Shown: one piece after another, positions 16,982 to 25,101 of the stretch
Layout of the letters: every line of letters begins with the position of its first letter
Numbering within the stretch: the first letter of the stretch is position 1
Assembly: GCF_014648255.1 (NCBI RefSeq)
Contig: NZ_BMQT01000010.1
Span: 124,001 to 188,000, forward strand
Direction of reading: 5' to 3'
Source of the DNA: Nocardioides albus
GTDB taxonomy: Bacteria; Actinomycetota; Actinomycetes; Propionibacteriales; Nocardioidaceae
Length of the DNA: 64,000 bases
The notes under the pieces: model-generated
Database searches by the model: none
What the model saw: only the letters and a program-made list of their open reading frames with translations
Told to the model about the DNA's origin: nothing
Translations under genes and position numbers: made by a program

Positions 16982-17443
16982 CTACTCGACGGTGATCCTC
17001 ACGCCGACCTCCTCCGCAGGCTTCCCCTCGCCGTCGGAGGTGTCGTCGGTGCGGGCGATGAAGACGTACGTCCCGGGCTCGAGGTCGGAGACGTCGACCT
17101 TCGTCTTCCACGGGTAGAGCTTGTCCATCCAGCCCTCGGCGGTCACGGCTCCTTCGAGGACCGTCTCCCCAGAGGAGTCACGGATCTCCCACGGCACGTT
17201 CGCCTCCGGCGAGTTGGCCTTGCCCGAGGCCTCGAAGCTGCCCTTGACCGTCGCGCCTTCGGTGGGCGTCGTCAGGACGATCAGCTCGGACGTACGTGGC
17301 GGGGCACTCGCTTCTGCCGACGGCTCGCCGGACGTGGCCGGATCCTCGGCGCTCGCGTCTTCGCTTCCGCAGCCTGTGGCAAGCACACCGCAGAACGCCA
17401 CAGCAATCATCCATCCCGCCTGGCGCGTCCCTGTTCTCCTCAT
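16982..17443 (-). CDS. Gmad2 immunoglobulin-like lipoprotein
   Basis: A 153-residue secreted protein. The signal peptide has a hydrophobic core AVAFCGVLATGC, with an imperfect lipobox (A-T-G-C), then a Ser/Glu-rich linker and one Gmad2 domain, marked by TPTEGATVKG, EANVPWEIRD and GEVL-like GETVLEG. Gmad2 is an Ig-like domain of spore-germination and cell-surface proteins; here it probably sits outside the membrane. ATG 17443 is used rather than the upstream 17530 because it directly starts the signal peptide. It lies 15 bp upstream of the AlkZ-like gene. Confidence 0.8.
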   Translation of the reverse strand: MRRTGTRQAGWMIAVAFCGVLATGCGSEDASAEDPATSGEPSAEASAPPRTSELIVLTTPTEGATVKGSFEASGKANSPEANVPWEIRDSSGETVLEGAVTAEGWMDKLYPWKTKVDVSDLEPGTYVFIARTDDTSDGEGKPAEEVGVRITVE

Positions 17444-17543
17444 GCTTCCATCGTCGCGCGCAGGACCGGAGGGATCTGCAGCACACGCCGCGACGGGGTG
17501 AGTTGGGCGCTCGATGCCGTCGGGTGCCAACCCTTCGACAGGA

Positions 17544-18134
17544 CTAGTCGCCGACGGGCGCCGGCGGCGACGTCAGCACGTTCCGGGACGGCCGGGGCGA
17601 GCCCAGGATCCACACGAGCAGCGCAACCCCTGCCGGGATCCACCCGTAAGTCATCCCCCACTCACCTCCGACTCGTGGCGCTGCGCCCAGCAGGTCGAAG
17701 GCGTAGTCCAACCTCGGACTCGGGCTCAGCGCGCTACGTACCACCACGTTCACGGCGATTCCGGTGGCGCAGGCCAGACAGCTGGCGAACCAGGCGATCA
17801 CGAAGATCGCGAGACCTCCGCTCGGGATCACGTAACGCCCGCCGAGCCACACCACCCCGGTGACCACTGCGAACATCGCAACCGTGGCCGTGATCGCCCC
17901 CACTGCGTACGACGGATGCAACGTCAACGCGCGCAGATCGGGACCGAAGAAACCGAGGCCGAAGCCGAACAGGTTCTGCCCGAAGCTCGGCACGCCGTCG
18001 CGTTCGAGCATGTCCTGAACAGCGCCCGCGCTCGCCATGGCTTGGAGTATCCAGATCCCGCCGACGAGAACCAGTCCTGCCGCTATCCCCGGCACAAGCG
18101 TCGGTCGCGACTGCGCGACGGATGTGTCACCCAC
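17544..18134 (-). CDS. four-helix membrane protein, unknown
   Basis: A 196-residue protein with hydrophobic stretches near residues 15-33, 78-95, 102-125 and 155-175, and no recognised motif. The GTG start at 18134 is the earliest reasonable one. Family and function are not recognised. It lies downstream of rsmE on the same strand, separated from it by the 21-bp repeat array at 18220-18330, and 100 bp upstream of the Gmad2 lipoprotein. The array lies within the 5' region of this gene, so it could affect its expression. Confidence 0.7.
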   Translation of the reverse strand: MGDTSVAQSRPTLVPGIAAGLVLVGGIWILQAMASAGAVQDMLERDGVPSFGQNLFGFGLGFFGPDLRALTLHPSYAVGAITATVAMFAVVTGVVWLGGRYVIPSGGLAIFVIAWFASCLACATGIAVNVVVRSALSPSPRLDYAFDLLGAAPRVGGEWGMTYGWIPAGVALLVWILGSPRPSRNVLTSPPAPVGD

Positions 18135-18219
18135 GATGATCCTCCCGAGAGCACGTACGCACCCTGCCGGGCGCCCCGCGTCAGATTATCCGACCGCCGA
18201 GAGGTCGATTATCGAGCGC

Positions 18220-18330
18220 GACACGTCAGTTTCTGGAGAGGCGTCTTCAGAAACTGACGTTTCGGCTTCAGAAACTGACGTTTCGGCCTCAGAAACTGAC
18301 GTGTCGGCGTCAAGAACTGACGTCTCGGCG
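18220..18330. repeat. 21-bp repeat array 1 (GACGTCA-core family)
   Basis: Four perfectly phased units on the right start at 18247, 18268, 18289 and 18310 (TCAGAAACTGACGTTTCGGC and close variants). One inverted unit lies on the left (GACACGTCAGTTTCTG, from 18220). The two halves face each other around a GAGGCGTC-containing centre. The core TGACG[TC]TTCGG is the reverse of the CCGAGACGTCA core of arrays 2-4, but the variable part here is GTTTCTGA. The array ends 6 bp before the rsmE stop. Function unknown. Confidence 0.85.
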
Positions 18331-18335
18331 AGGGG

Positions 18336-19079
18336 TTAGGCCCAGCGGTGGGTTCTCGCCAGGAGGGCTGCTGCGGCGGCTACTCCCGCTGTCGAGGTGC
18401 GGAGGACCTCGTCGCCGAGGCGGATGGTGGTGGCGCCGGCCTTCTCGAAGAGGGTGATCTCGTCCTCGGTCAGGCCGCCTTCGGGACCGACCACGATGAG
18501 GATGATGCCTTCGTCGACGACGGGGACGGCGCCGAGCGGGAGGGTCCCCTCCTCGTGGAGTACGACGGCGACGTCGGCCGCCTCGATCATGGCCACGACG
18601 GTGTCGGTGGTGGCCATCGGCTCGACCTCGGGATGCCACAGGCGGCGCGACTGCTTGGCCGCCTCGCGGGCGGTGGCACGCCAGCGGGCGAGCGACTTGA
18701 CCGCACGCTCGCCCTTCCAGACCGCGACCGAGCGGGTCGCCGCCCACGGGACGATACGAGCCGCGCCGATCTCGGTGAGCATCTCGACGGCGAGCTCGCC
18801 GCGGTCGCCCTTGGGAAGGGCCTGGACCACCGTCAGCGCGGGCTCGGGCGGTGCGTCGCCGAGGACGACCTCGTCGACGCGTACGGTCATCGACTTCTTG
18901 GTCGTCGCCGTGATCGTGCCGGTGACGCCCTCGCCAGCGCCGTCGGTGAGCACGACCTCCTCGCCGACGCGGAGGCGGCGTACGACGACGGCGTGATGAC
19001 CCTCGTCACCGCCCACCTCGACGAGGTCGCCGACGCGGGCTCCGACGAGCGACTCGACGAGGTGAACGGGAAGAGTCAT
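18336..19079 (-). CDS. rsmE: 16S rRNA m3U1498 methyltransferase RsmE
   Basis: RsmE methylates uridine 1498 of 16S rRNA with SAM. The 247-residue protein shows the family's VQALPKGDR and the SPOUT knot near the C terminus with VGPEGGLTEDE and LGDEVLRTSTA. It is the third gene of hrcA-dnaJ-rsmE and starts 6 bp after the dnaJ stop, so it shares the heat-shock transcript. Its stop directly meets repeat array 1. Confidence 0.95.
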   Translation of the reverse strand: MTLPVHLVESLVGARVGDLVEVGGDEGHHAVVVRRLRVGEEVVLTDGAGEGVTGTITATTKKSMTVRVDEVVLGDAPPEPALTVVQALPKGDRGELAVEMLTEIGAARIVPWAATRSVAVWKGERAVKSLARWRATAREAAKQSRRLWHPEVEPMATTDTVVAMIEAADVAVVLHEEGTLPLGAVPVVDEGIILIVVGPEGGLTEDEITLFEKAGATTIRLGDEVLRTSTAGVAAAAALLARTHRWA

Positions 19080-19085
19080 CGTGGA

Positions 19086-20279
19086 TCAGTGCCCGTTGAG
19101 GGTGTCCTTGAACCAGGAGAAGACGCCGCCCTTGTGGGACGCCTTGAGCTGGCCCTGGACGGACTCCTCACCGCGCATCTCGGCGAGCTGACGCAGCAGC
19201 GCCTCCTGCTCGAGGTCGAGCTTGGTGGGGGTCTCCACGTTGACGGTCACGATCAGGTCGCCGCGACCGCCGCGCAGACCGGGTACGCCGCGGCCACGCA
19301 GGACGTGGTCGGTGCCGGACTGGGTGCCGGGCTTGAGGTCGATCTGGATCGAGACGTCGTCGGGGTCCATCTGGTCGGCGACCTCGCCGACGAGGTCGGC
19401 CTCCAGCGTCGGCAGGTTGAGCGTGGTGCCGAGCGCGGCGGCGGTCATCGGAACCTTCGCGGTGCAGTGCAGGTCGTTGCCGCGCCGGGTGAAGGTGGCG
19501 TGCTTGGCGACGTGGATCTCGACGTAGAGGTCGCCTGCGGGGCCACCGCCGGGACCGACCTCGCCCTGCTCGGCGAGCTGCACCCGGGTGCCGTCGTCGA
19601 CGCCCGGCGGGATCTTGACGGTCAGGGTGCGGTGGGAGCGCACCCGGCCCTCGCCGCTGCAGTCGCGGCACGGGTCGGGGATGACGGTGCCGAAGCCGTT
19701 GCAGGCCGAGCACGGGCGCAGCGTACGGATCTCGCCCAGGAAGGAGCGCTGCACGACCGCGACCTCGCCCTGACCGTGGCAGGTCTCGCACGGGACCGGG
19801 TGAGAGCCTTCCGCAGCGCCCTCACCGCCACAGGTGTCGCACACGACCGCGGTGTCGACCTTGAGGTCGCGAGTGACGCCGAAGGCCGCCTCGGCCAGGT
19901 CGATGTCGAGGCGGATGAGGGCGTCCTGCCCGCGGCGTACGCGCGGACGGGGGCCGCGCCCGGCACCGGCACCACCGGCTCCGGCCCCGCCGAAGAACGC
20001 GTCCATGATGTCGGTGAACGAGAAGCCCGCACCCTGCGCACCGAAACCGCCCGCGAACGGGTCGCCGCCGCGGTCGTACGCAGCCCGCTTCTGCGGGTCG
20101 CTCAGGACCTCGTAGGCGTGGGAGATCTCCTTGAACTTCTCCTGCGACTCCGCGTCGGGGTTGACGTCAGGGTGGTACTGGCGCGCCAGCTTCCGGTACG
20201 CCTTCTTGATCGTTGCGTCGTCGGCGTCCTTGTCGACGCCGAGGAGCTCATAGGGGTCCAACGTCTGTCTTCCTGCCAT
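19086..20279 (-). CDS. dnaJ: chaperone DnaJ
   Basis: DnaJ is the Hsp40 co-chaperone that delivers clients to DnaK and stimulates its ATPase. The J domain carries HPD at 36-38, followed by a G/F-rich linker and four zinc-binding CxxCxGxG repeats (CDTCGGEG, CETCHGQG, CSACNGFG, CRDCSGEG), then the C-terminal client domain. ATG at 20279 gives the J domain right at the N terminus; the open frame continues to 20495 but overlaps hrcA. At 397 residues it is normal. It lies 34 bp after hrcA and is presumably under the CIRCE control at 21374. Confidence 0.96.
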   Translation of the reverse strand: MAGRQTLDPYELLGVDKDADDATIKKAYRKLARQYHPDVNPDAESQEKFKEISHAYEVLSDPQKRAAYDRGGDPFAGGFGAQGAGFSFTDIMDAFFGGAGAGGAGAGRGPRPRVRRGQDALIRLDIDLAEAAFGVTRDLKVDTAVVCDTCGGEGAAEGSHPVPCETCHGQGEVAVVQRSFLGEIRTLRPCSACNGFGTVIPDPCRDCSGEGRVRSHRTLTVKIPPGVDDGTRVQLAEQGEVGPGGGPAGDLYVEIHVAKHATFTRRGNDLHCTAKVPMTAAALGTTLNLPTLEADLVGEVADQMDPDDVSIQIDLKPGTQSGTDHVLRGRGVPGLRGGRGDLIVTVNVETPTKLDLEQEALLRQLAEMRGEESVQGQLKASHKGGVFSWFKDTLNGH

Positions 20280-20313
20280 CGAAGTTCGCTGATCTTCCTT
20301 GAATCGTCTGCTG

Positions 20314-21348
20314 CTATGCCTCGTCGAGGATCCGGGAGAGGTAACGCGCCACCGCGCGCACCGCCGCCATGGATCCGGGGTAGTCCATCCGGGTCGGGCC
20401 GACCACGCCGAGCGTGGCCAGCGCCTCGTCACCAGGCCCGTAGCCGGTCGCGACCACGCTGGTCTGCGCCAGCTCCTGGTAGGGGCCCTCGGCACCGATC
20501 CGCACCGTGACCAGTCCGCCCGCGGTCGCCTCGCCCATCAGCTTGAGCAGCACGACGTGCTCCTCGAGGGCTTCCAGGAGCGGGCGCACCGCGGTGTCGA
20601 AGCTGTCGCCGAAGCGGGCCAGGTTGCTGGTGCCGCCGATGGAGATCCGCTCGTCGGAGCGGTGGTCGTTCATCGCCTCGATCAGCGCCTCCGCGACCGC
20701 GGCGGCGAGCCCGTCGTGCGGGGCGTCGACCGGCTGGTCCGCCCGGTTCGCGATGGTGCGCAGCGCCTCGCCGGCCTCGGCGATGACGACGCCGTCGACC
20801 GCGGTGTTGATCTGTGTACGCAGGGTCGCCAGGGTCTCCTCGGAGACCTCCTCGGCCACCTCGAGCAGGCGCTGCTCGACGCGGCCGGTGCTGAGGATGA
20901 GCACGAGGAGGAGCCGGGTCGGGGCCAGCGCGACCAGCTCGACGTGGCGTACGGTCGAACGGCTCAGGGTCGGGTACTGCACCACCGCGACCTGGCGGGT
21001 CAGCTGGGAGAGCAGCCGGGTCGAGCGAGTGACGACGTCGTCGAGGTCGACGGCGCCGTCGAGGAAGCCGGCGATCGCCCGCTTCTCGGCCGCCGTCATC
21101 GGCTTGACCGTGGTCAGTCGGTCGACGAAGAGCCGGTAGCCCTTGTCGGTGGGCACCCGGCCGGCGCTGGTGTGGGGGGCGGTGATGTAACCCTCCTCCT
21201 CCAGCGCGGCCATGTCGTTGCGTACCGTCGCCGGGGAGACGCCGAGACCGTGACGCTCCACGAGCGCCTTGGAGCCGACGGGCTCCTCGGTCTTCACGTA
21301 GTCCTCGACGATCGCTCGAAGGACGGAGAGCCTGCGTTCGTTCTGCAT
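20314..21348 (-). CDS. hrcA: heat-inducible repressor HrcA
   Basis: HrcA represses dnaK/groE-type heat-shock operons by binding CIRCE. The N-terminal winged helix is clear (SVLRAIVEDY, GSKALVERHGLGVSPATVRND), then the HrcA dimerisation and insertion domains. Length 344 is standard. ATG at 21348 follows GAGGAG-like GAGCG spacing. The gene is autoregulated in many actinobacteria, in line with the operator 26 bp upstream. It leads the hrcA-dnaJ-rsmE operon. Confidence 0.96.
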   Translation of the reverse strand: MQNERRLSVLRAIVEDYVKTEEPVGSKALVERHGLGVSPATVRNDMAALEEEGYITAPHTSAGRVPTDKGYRLFVDRLTTVKPMTAAEKRAIAGFLDGAVDLDDVVTRSTRLLSQLTRQVAVVQYPTLSRSTVRHVELVALAPTRLLLVLILSTGRVEQRLLEVAEEVSEETLATLRTQINTAVDGVVIAEAGEALRTIANRADQPVDAPHDGLAAAVAEALIEAMNDHRSDERISIGGTSNLARFGDSFDTAVRPLLEALEEHVVLLKLMGEATAGGLVTVRIGAEGPYQELAQTSVVATGYGPGDEALATLGVVGPTRMDYPGSMAAVRAVARYLSRILDEA

Positions 21349-21373
21349 CTGCGCTCCTCTCGCCCTGGCTGCC

Positions 21374-21398
21374 TGGCACTCATTCCGTGCGAGTGCCA
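21374..21398. promoter_or_regulatory. CIRCE operator for HrcA
   Basis: TGGCACTC-N9-GAGTGCCA is a perfect 8-bp inverted repeat with the 9-bp spacer that defines CIRCE (consensus TTAGCACTC-N9-GAGTGCTAA). It lies 26 bp upstream of the hrcA start. HrcA binding here would give autorepression of hrcA-dnaJ-rsmE. Confidence 0.92.
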
Positions 21399-21484
21399 AT
21401 CCTACCGGTTCATCGGCAGGGAACCAGTTCGCGGTGGTTGCTCGCTCTGTGGAACGAGACACGTCTCTCGTCATCGAGACAGCC

Positions 21485-21503
21485 TTAGGTTAGGCTGACC
21501 TTA
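21485..21503. promoter_or_regulatory. DtxR/IdeR iron box
   Basis: TTAGGTTAGGCTGACCTTA matches the 19-bp DtxR/IdeR consensus TTAGGTTAGSCTAACCTAA except at two positions. It lies 38 bp upstream of the DUF2470 gene start at 21542, with the RBS GGAGG between. It predicts repression of that gene when iron is replete. It is 86 bp from the CIRCE, so two divergent promoters share this region. Confidence 0.87.
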
Positions 21504-21541
21504 GAGATCCGCTTCATCGCTTCCGCCCCACTGGAGGGTCC

Positions 21542-21814
21542 ATGATCGCCAACGAGGTGCTGACCCGCATCACGGCCCACGCCAACGACGAGCACCAGGT
21601 CGACCTGTGCCACACGCTCTCGGCGCGACTCGGACTCCGGCCTCGACACATCGTGGGCGTACGCCTCTCCCACCTCACCGCCGAGAGCGTCGAGGTCTCC
21701 TGGATCACCCTCGACGGCGGCCACCACGCGACGTTCCGGTTCCCGGAGGCCGCGGCCACCGCTGACGACGTGCTCGTGCAGCTCGGGCGGGTGCTGGCCG
21801 GGTCGCGCTGCTGA
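21542..21814 (+). CDS. iron-regulated DUF2470 domain protein
   Basis: A 90-residue protein made of one DUF2470 domain. ITAHANDEHQVDLCHTL matches the start of this fold, which also forms the C-terminal part of HugZ-type haem oxygenases, and GGHHATFRFPE fits its later strand. The catalytic split-barrel half of HugZ is missing. With the iron box upstream, a role in haem or iron handling is likely but inferred. ATG follows GGAGGG. No haem-binding residues can be assigned confidently. Confidence 0.8.
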   Translation: MIANEVLTRITAHANDEHQVDLCHTLSARLGLRPRHIVGVRLSHLTAESVEVSWITLDGGHHATFRFPEAAATADDVLVQLGRVLAGSRC

Positions 21815-21867
21815 CCGATCGGCGTGGCTGCGTGCCCCTGAGGGCATAGGTCACTAACCTCGCCCGG

Positions 21868-22716
21868 ATGAGCGATCGCTACGGCTCCGACGTCCTGTCC
21901 GGTGACTGGCGCAAGCCCAAGCACGGGCGCGCCGTCGAGACCCCCGCAGAGCTGGGCGCGGTGGTGGAGGAGGTCGAGACCGACTTCGTCGGCGAGATCG
22001 TCCGGATCGACCGCGACCTGCACACGCTGACGCTGGAGGACCGGCACGGCAAGCGGCGTACGTTCCCGTTGGGCCCGGGCTTCTGGCTCGAGGGCAAGCC
22101 GGTCATCCTCACTCCCCCGGTGACCCGTGCGGCTCCGGCGAAGCCCACCCGCACCGCCTCCGGCTCGGTGGCCGTCTCGGATGTCAAGGCTCGGGTCGCG
22201 CGTGAGTCGCGGATCTTCGTCGAGGGACGTCACGACGCCGAGCTGGTCGAGAAGATCTGGGGCGACGACCTACGGATCGAGGGCGTCGTCGTCGAATATC
22301 TCGGCGGCGTCGACGACCTCGCCGACCACCTGGTCTCGTTCAAGCCCGGGCCGCAGCGGCGAGTCGGGGTCCTGGTGGACCACCTGGTCAAAGGTTCGAA
22401 GGAGGCCCGGATCGCGGAGTCGATCCGGCGCTCCGCGGTCGGCCAGCACGTGCTGATCGTCGGCCACCCGTTCATCGACGTGTGGCAGGCGGTCAAGCCG
22501 GCCCGGCTCGGGATCGAGGCCTGGCCGAGCGTGCCGCGCTCGATCGAGTGGAAGAAGGGCATCTGCCAGCACATGGGCTGGCCCCACCGCGACCAGGCCG
22601 ACATCGCCCGGGCGTGGAAACACATCCTGGGACGCGTGAACACCTTCGGCGACCTCGAACCCGCCCTGCTCGGCCGGGTCGAGGAGCTGATCGACTTCGT
22701 GACGACGGATCAGTAG
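21868..22716 (+). CDS. DUF3097 family protein
   Basis: A 282-residue protein with YGSDVLSGDWRKPKHG at its N terminus, the hallmark of DUF3097, an actinobacterial family. Internal motif FVEGRHDAELVEKIWG followed by GVLVDHLVKGSKE looks like a Toprim-type acidic centre, but nuclease or primase activity has not been shown as far as I know. It ends convergently, overlapping the PspC gene stop by 7 bp. Confidence 0.85.
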   Translation: MSDRYGSDVLSGDWRKPKHGRAVETPAELGAVVEEVETDFVGEIVRIDRDLHTLTLEDRHGKRRTFPLGPGFWLEGKPVILTPPVTRAAPAKPTRTASGSVAVSDVKARVARESRIFVEGRHDAELVEKIWGDDLRIEGVVVEYLGGVDDLADHLVSFKPGPQRRVGVLVDHLVKGSKEARIAESIRRSAVGQHVLIVGHPFIDVWQAVKPARLGIEAWPSVPRSIEWKKGICQHMGWPHRDQADIARAWKHILGRVNTFGDLEPALLGRVEELIDFVTTDQ

Positions 22717-22904
22717 GACGACTTCTTCGGCATGATGATCCACAGCACGAGGTAGACGACCACCTGCGGTCCGGGCAGCAGGCAGGAGAGGACGAAGGCC
22801 AGCCGGATCAGGTTCGAGTTGATGCCGAACCGTTGGCCGAGACCGCCGCACACGCCGGCGATCCATTTGTCGTTGGTGGGACGGGAAAGAGTTGTGGTTG
22901 CCAT
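22710..22904 (-). CDS. small PspC-domain membrane protein
   Basis: A 64-residue PspC-type protein: RPTNDKWIAGVCGGLGQRFG followed by LIRLAFVLSCLLPGPQVVVYLVLWIIMP, a classic PspC single-domain sequence. Such small proteins sit in the cytoplasmic membrane and are linked to envelope stress. ATG at 22904 is chosen over 22973, as the domain begins there. It lies 90 bp upstream of the region before hemW's stop. Confidence 0.85.
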   Translation of the reverse strand: MATTTLSRPTNDKWIAGVCGGLGQRFGINSNLIRLAFVLSCLLPGPQVVVYLVLWIIMPKKSSY

Positions 22905-22993
22905 AGCTCCACTCTCCCCTGTCGGGCGCTCTTTACCAATCAGGATCTCCCCTGATCCTTCGGTCAGGACCAAGGTCCCGGACTCAGGGCTTC

Positions 22994-24205
22994 TCAGGGA
23001 AGAAGGTCTCGGACCACCGCGTCCGCGAGGAGCCGGCCGGTGTCGGTGAGGACGATCGTGTCGTCGGCGACGGTGACCAGGCCGCGGCGTACCTGATCGG
23101 GCAGGGCGGCACGTCCCTCGTCATCGAGGGTGTGGGTGGACAGCCCGTCGGCGAGGCGGAGCTCGAGGAGGACGCGCTCGACGCGTCGGTCCTCCTCCGC
23201 CAGGATCTCGCGGGCGTGGGCCGGGCTCTGTCCGCTGGTGATGCGATCTGCGTACGCCTTGGGGTGCTTGACGTTCCACCACCGGGTGCCGCCGACGTGG
23301 CTGTGGGCACCGGGGCCGACGCCCCACCAGTCGCCGCCCTGCCAGTAGAGCATGTTGTGGCGGCAGCGCTGAGTCTCGTCGGTCGCCCAGTTGGAGACCT
23401 CGTACCAGGTCAGGCCGTGATTCTGAAGGGTGTTGTCGGCCAGCTCGTACTTGTCGGCGAGGTCGTCCTCGTCGGGCATCTCGATCTCGCCTCTTCGGAC
23501 CCGCCGGGCCAGGGCCGTGCCGTCCTCGACGATGAGGGAGTAGGCCGAGATGTGGTCGGGGTTGCTGGCCAGCGCGGAGTCGAGGCTGGTGCGCCAGTCG
23601 TCGATCGACTCGCCGGGGGTGCCGTAGATGAGGTCGAGGGAGACCTGCTCGAAGCCGGCCTCGCGGGCCCACTCCACGACCAGCGGGACCCGCTCGGGGT
23701 CGTGGGTGCGGTCGAGGGTCTCGAGTACGTGCGGGACCGCTGACTGCATGCCGAAGCTGAGCCGGGTGAAGCCGCCCTCGCGCAGCTCTCGGAGGTAGCC
23801 GAGGTCGACGGAGTCGGGGTTGGCCTCGGTCGTCACCTCGACGTCACCGGCGAGGCCGAACTCGTCTTTGATCGCTTTGAGCATGCCGGTCAGGTCGCTC
23901 GCCGGAAGGAGGGTCGGGGTGCCACCGCCGAAGAAGACGGTGTCCACCTGCTTGTCGCTGCCGGCCAGCACCCGGCGGGCCAGCCGGACCTCCTCGATTG
24001 CCTGGTCGGCGTACGTCTGCCGGCTCACGCCTTCGCCGAGCTCGATCGCCGTGTAGGTGTTGAAGTCGCAGTAGCCGCACCGGACCGTGCAGAACGGGAC
24101 GTGGACGTAGAAGCCCAGTCCCTTCTCCCCCAGCGTGCTCAGGGAGTCGGCCGGCAGCGACCCGTCGGCGGGGGCGGGGTCGCCGGGAGGCAGAGCGGAA
24201 GGCAC
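22994..24205 (-). CDS. hemW: radical SAM haem chaperone HemW
   Basis: HemW is a radical SAM protein once annotated as coproporphyrinogen oxidase; homologues deliver haem rather than oxidise it. The cluster motif C39-xxx-C43-xx-C46 in PFCTVRCGYCDF is present. Other marks are FFGGGTPTLL, the tyrosine-rich LIYGTPGES and the HemW C-terminal domain. The mycobacterial gene lies near hrcA in the same order. The 25-residue Pro/Ala-rich N terminus may be a start-site artefact. Confidence 0.93.
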   Translation of the reverse strand: MPSALPPGDPAPADGSLPADSLSTLGEKGLGFYVHVPFCTVRCGYCDFNTYTAIELGEGVSRQTYADQAIEEVRLARRVLAGSDKQVDTVFFGGGTPTLLPASDLTGMLKAIKDEFGLAGDVEVTTEANPDSVDLGYLRELREGGFTRLSFGMQSAVPHVLETLDRTHDPERVPLVVEWAREAGFEQVSLDLIYGTPGESIDDWRTSLDSALASNPDHISAYSLIVEDGTALARRVRRGEIEMPDEDDLADKYELADNTLQNHGLTWYEVSNWATDETQRCRHNMLYWQGGDWWGVGPGAHSHVGGTRWWNVKHPKAYADRITSGQSPAHAREILAEEDRRVERVLLELRLADGLSTHTLDDEGRAALPDQVRRGLVTVADDTIVLTDTGRLLADAVVRDLLP

Positions 24206-24274
24206 GGGTCCATTATCGAGCCACCTGTCGAAAAGGGTTAACCGTGCCTGGTGCGGTGGTGGGAAAATCTGGGG

Positions 24275-24982
24275 GTGTCCGTCTCGCAGCCCGATCTTCT
24301 TCTCGACGATGTCCTCGACAACCCGGTGTGGTCCTCATTGACCGGCGCCCATGCCTCGCTCTCCGAGGGTTCGGGGCTCGCTCGGCGCTATCGGCCCGAC
24401 GTCTCGCCCTTCGCCGCAGTCGCCGACCCGAGCTCACCGCAGGCGTGGCGCGATCTCGCGGCGGCGGTCGGACCCGGCGGCACCGCGCTGATCACCGGGG
24501 CCGCCGGTGTCTGCGGGGACGGGTGGTCGGTCCTCGGGGGTGGCGAAGGGGTCCAGCTCGTCGAGACGCCGCGGGTCGCCGCAGCGCCTGATCCCGAGGC
24601 GGTCGTGCTCGGGGCCACCGACGTACCCGAGATGCTCGACCTCGTCGCGCGCACCGAGCCCGGGCCGTTCGAGAAGTCGACCTACACGATGGGTACGTAT
24701 CTGGGGCTGCGCCACGAGGGCCGGCTCGTCGCGATGGCCGGCCAGCGGATGCACCCGGACGGGTGGGTCGAGATCAGCGCCGTCTGCACCGCCCCCGAGG
24801 CCCGCGGCCGCGGTCTCGCCGGTCGCCTCGTCCGCGCCGTCACCGCCGACATCCACTCCCGCGGCTGTCGCGCGTTGATGCACGCCTCGGTCACCAACAC
24901 CAGCGCGATCTCGGTCTATCTCGGGCTCGGCTTCGAGCAGCGCCGGCGCACGACCTTCGAGATGTTCCGCGCTCCCGCCTAG
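24275..24982 (+). CDS. GNAT acetyltransferase
   Basis: A 235-residue protein with a C-terminal GNAT domain. The acetyl-CoA loop is seen in VCTAPEARGRGLAGRLVRAV, followed by HASVTNTSAISVYLGLGFE. The N-terminal half has GLARRYRPDVSPFAAV as in FR47-type acetyltransferases. The GTG at 24275 is used; the frame could begin at 24251. Its stop abuts repeat array 2. Confidence 0.82.
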   Translation: MSVSQPDLLLDDVLDNPVWSSLTGAHASLSEGSGLARRYRPDVSPFAAVADPSSPQAWRDLAAAVGPGGTALITGAAGVCGDGWSVLGGGEGVQLVETPRVAAAPDPEAVVLGATDVPEMLDLVARTEPGPFEKSTYTMGTYLGLRHEGRLVAMAGQRMHPDGWVEISAVCTAPEARGRGLAGRLVRAVTADIHSRGCRALMHASVTNTSAISVYLGLGFEQRRRTTFEMFRAPA

Positions 24983-24983
24983 C

Positions 24984-25096
24984 GCCGAGGCGTCACGTAG
25001 GTCGGTCGAGGCGTCACGTAGGTCGGCCGAGACGTCACCAGCTGCCGTGTCGGCCGACGGGAGTGACGCTTCGGACGACGGGAGTGACGCTTCGGC
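24984..25096. repeat. 21-bp repeat array 2 (GACGTCA-core family)
   Basis: Left units start at 24984 and 25005 ([GC]CCGAGGCGTCACGTAGGTCG). The centre spans 25026-25054 (GCCGAGACGTCACC, then GTGTCGGC). Right units start at 25055 and 25076 (CGACGGGAGTGACGCTTCGG). Period is exactly 21 bp on both sides and the halves are inverted. It fills the whole gap between the convergent GNAT and dnaE2 stops. The left variable tract CGTAGGTC recurs in array 4. Confidence 0.87.
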
Positions 25097-25101
25097 TGTT
25101 G

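Noticed and set aside
18348..20510. 720-codon plus-strand ORF
   Set aside because: Antisense of rsmE and dnaJ, both unmistakable on the other strand.
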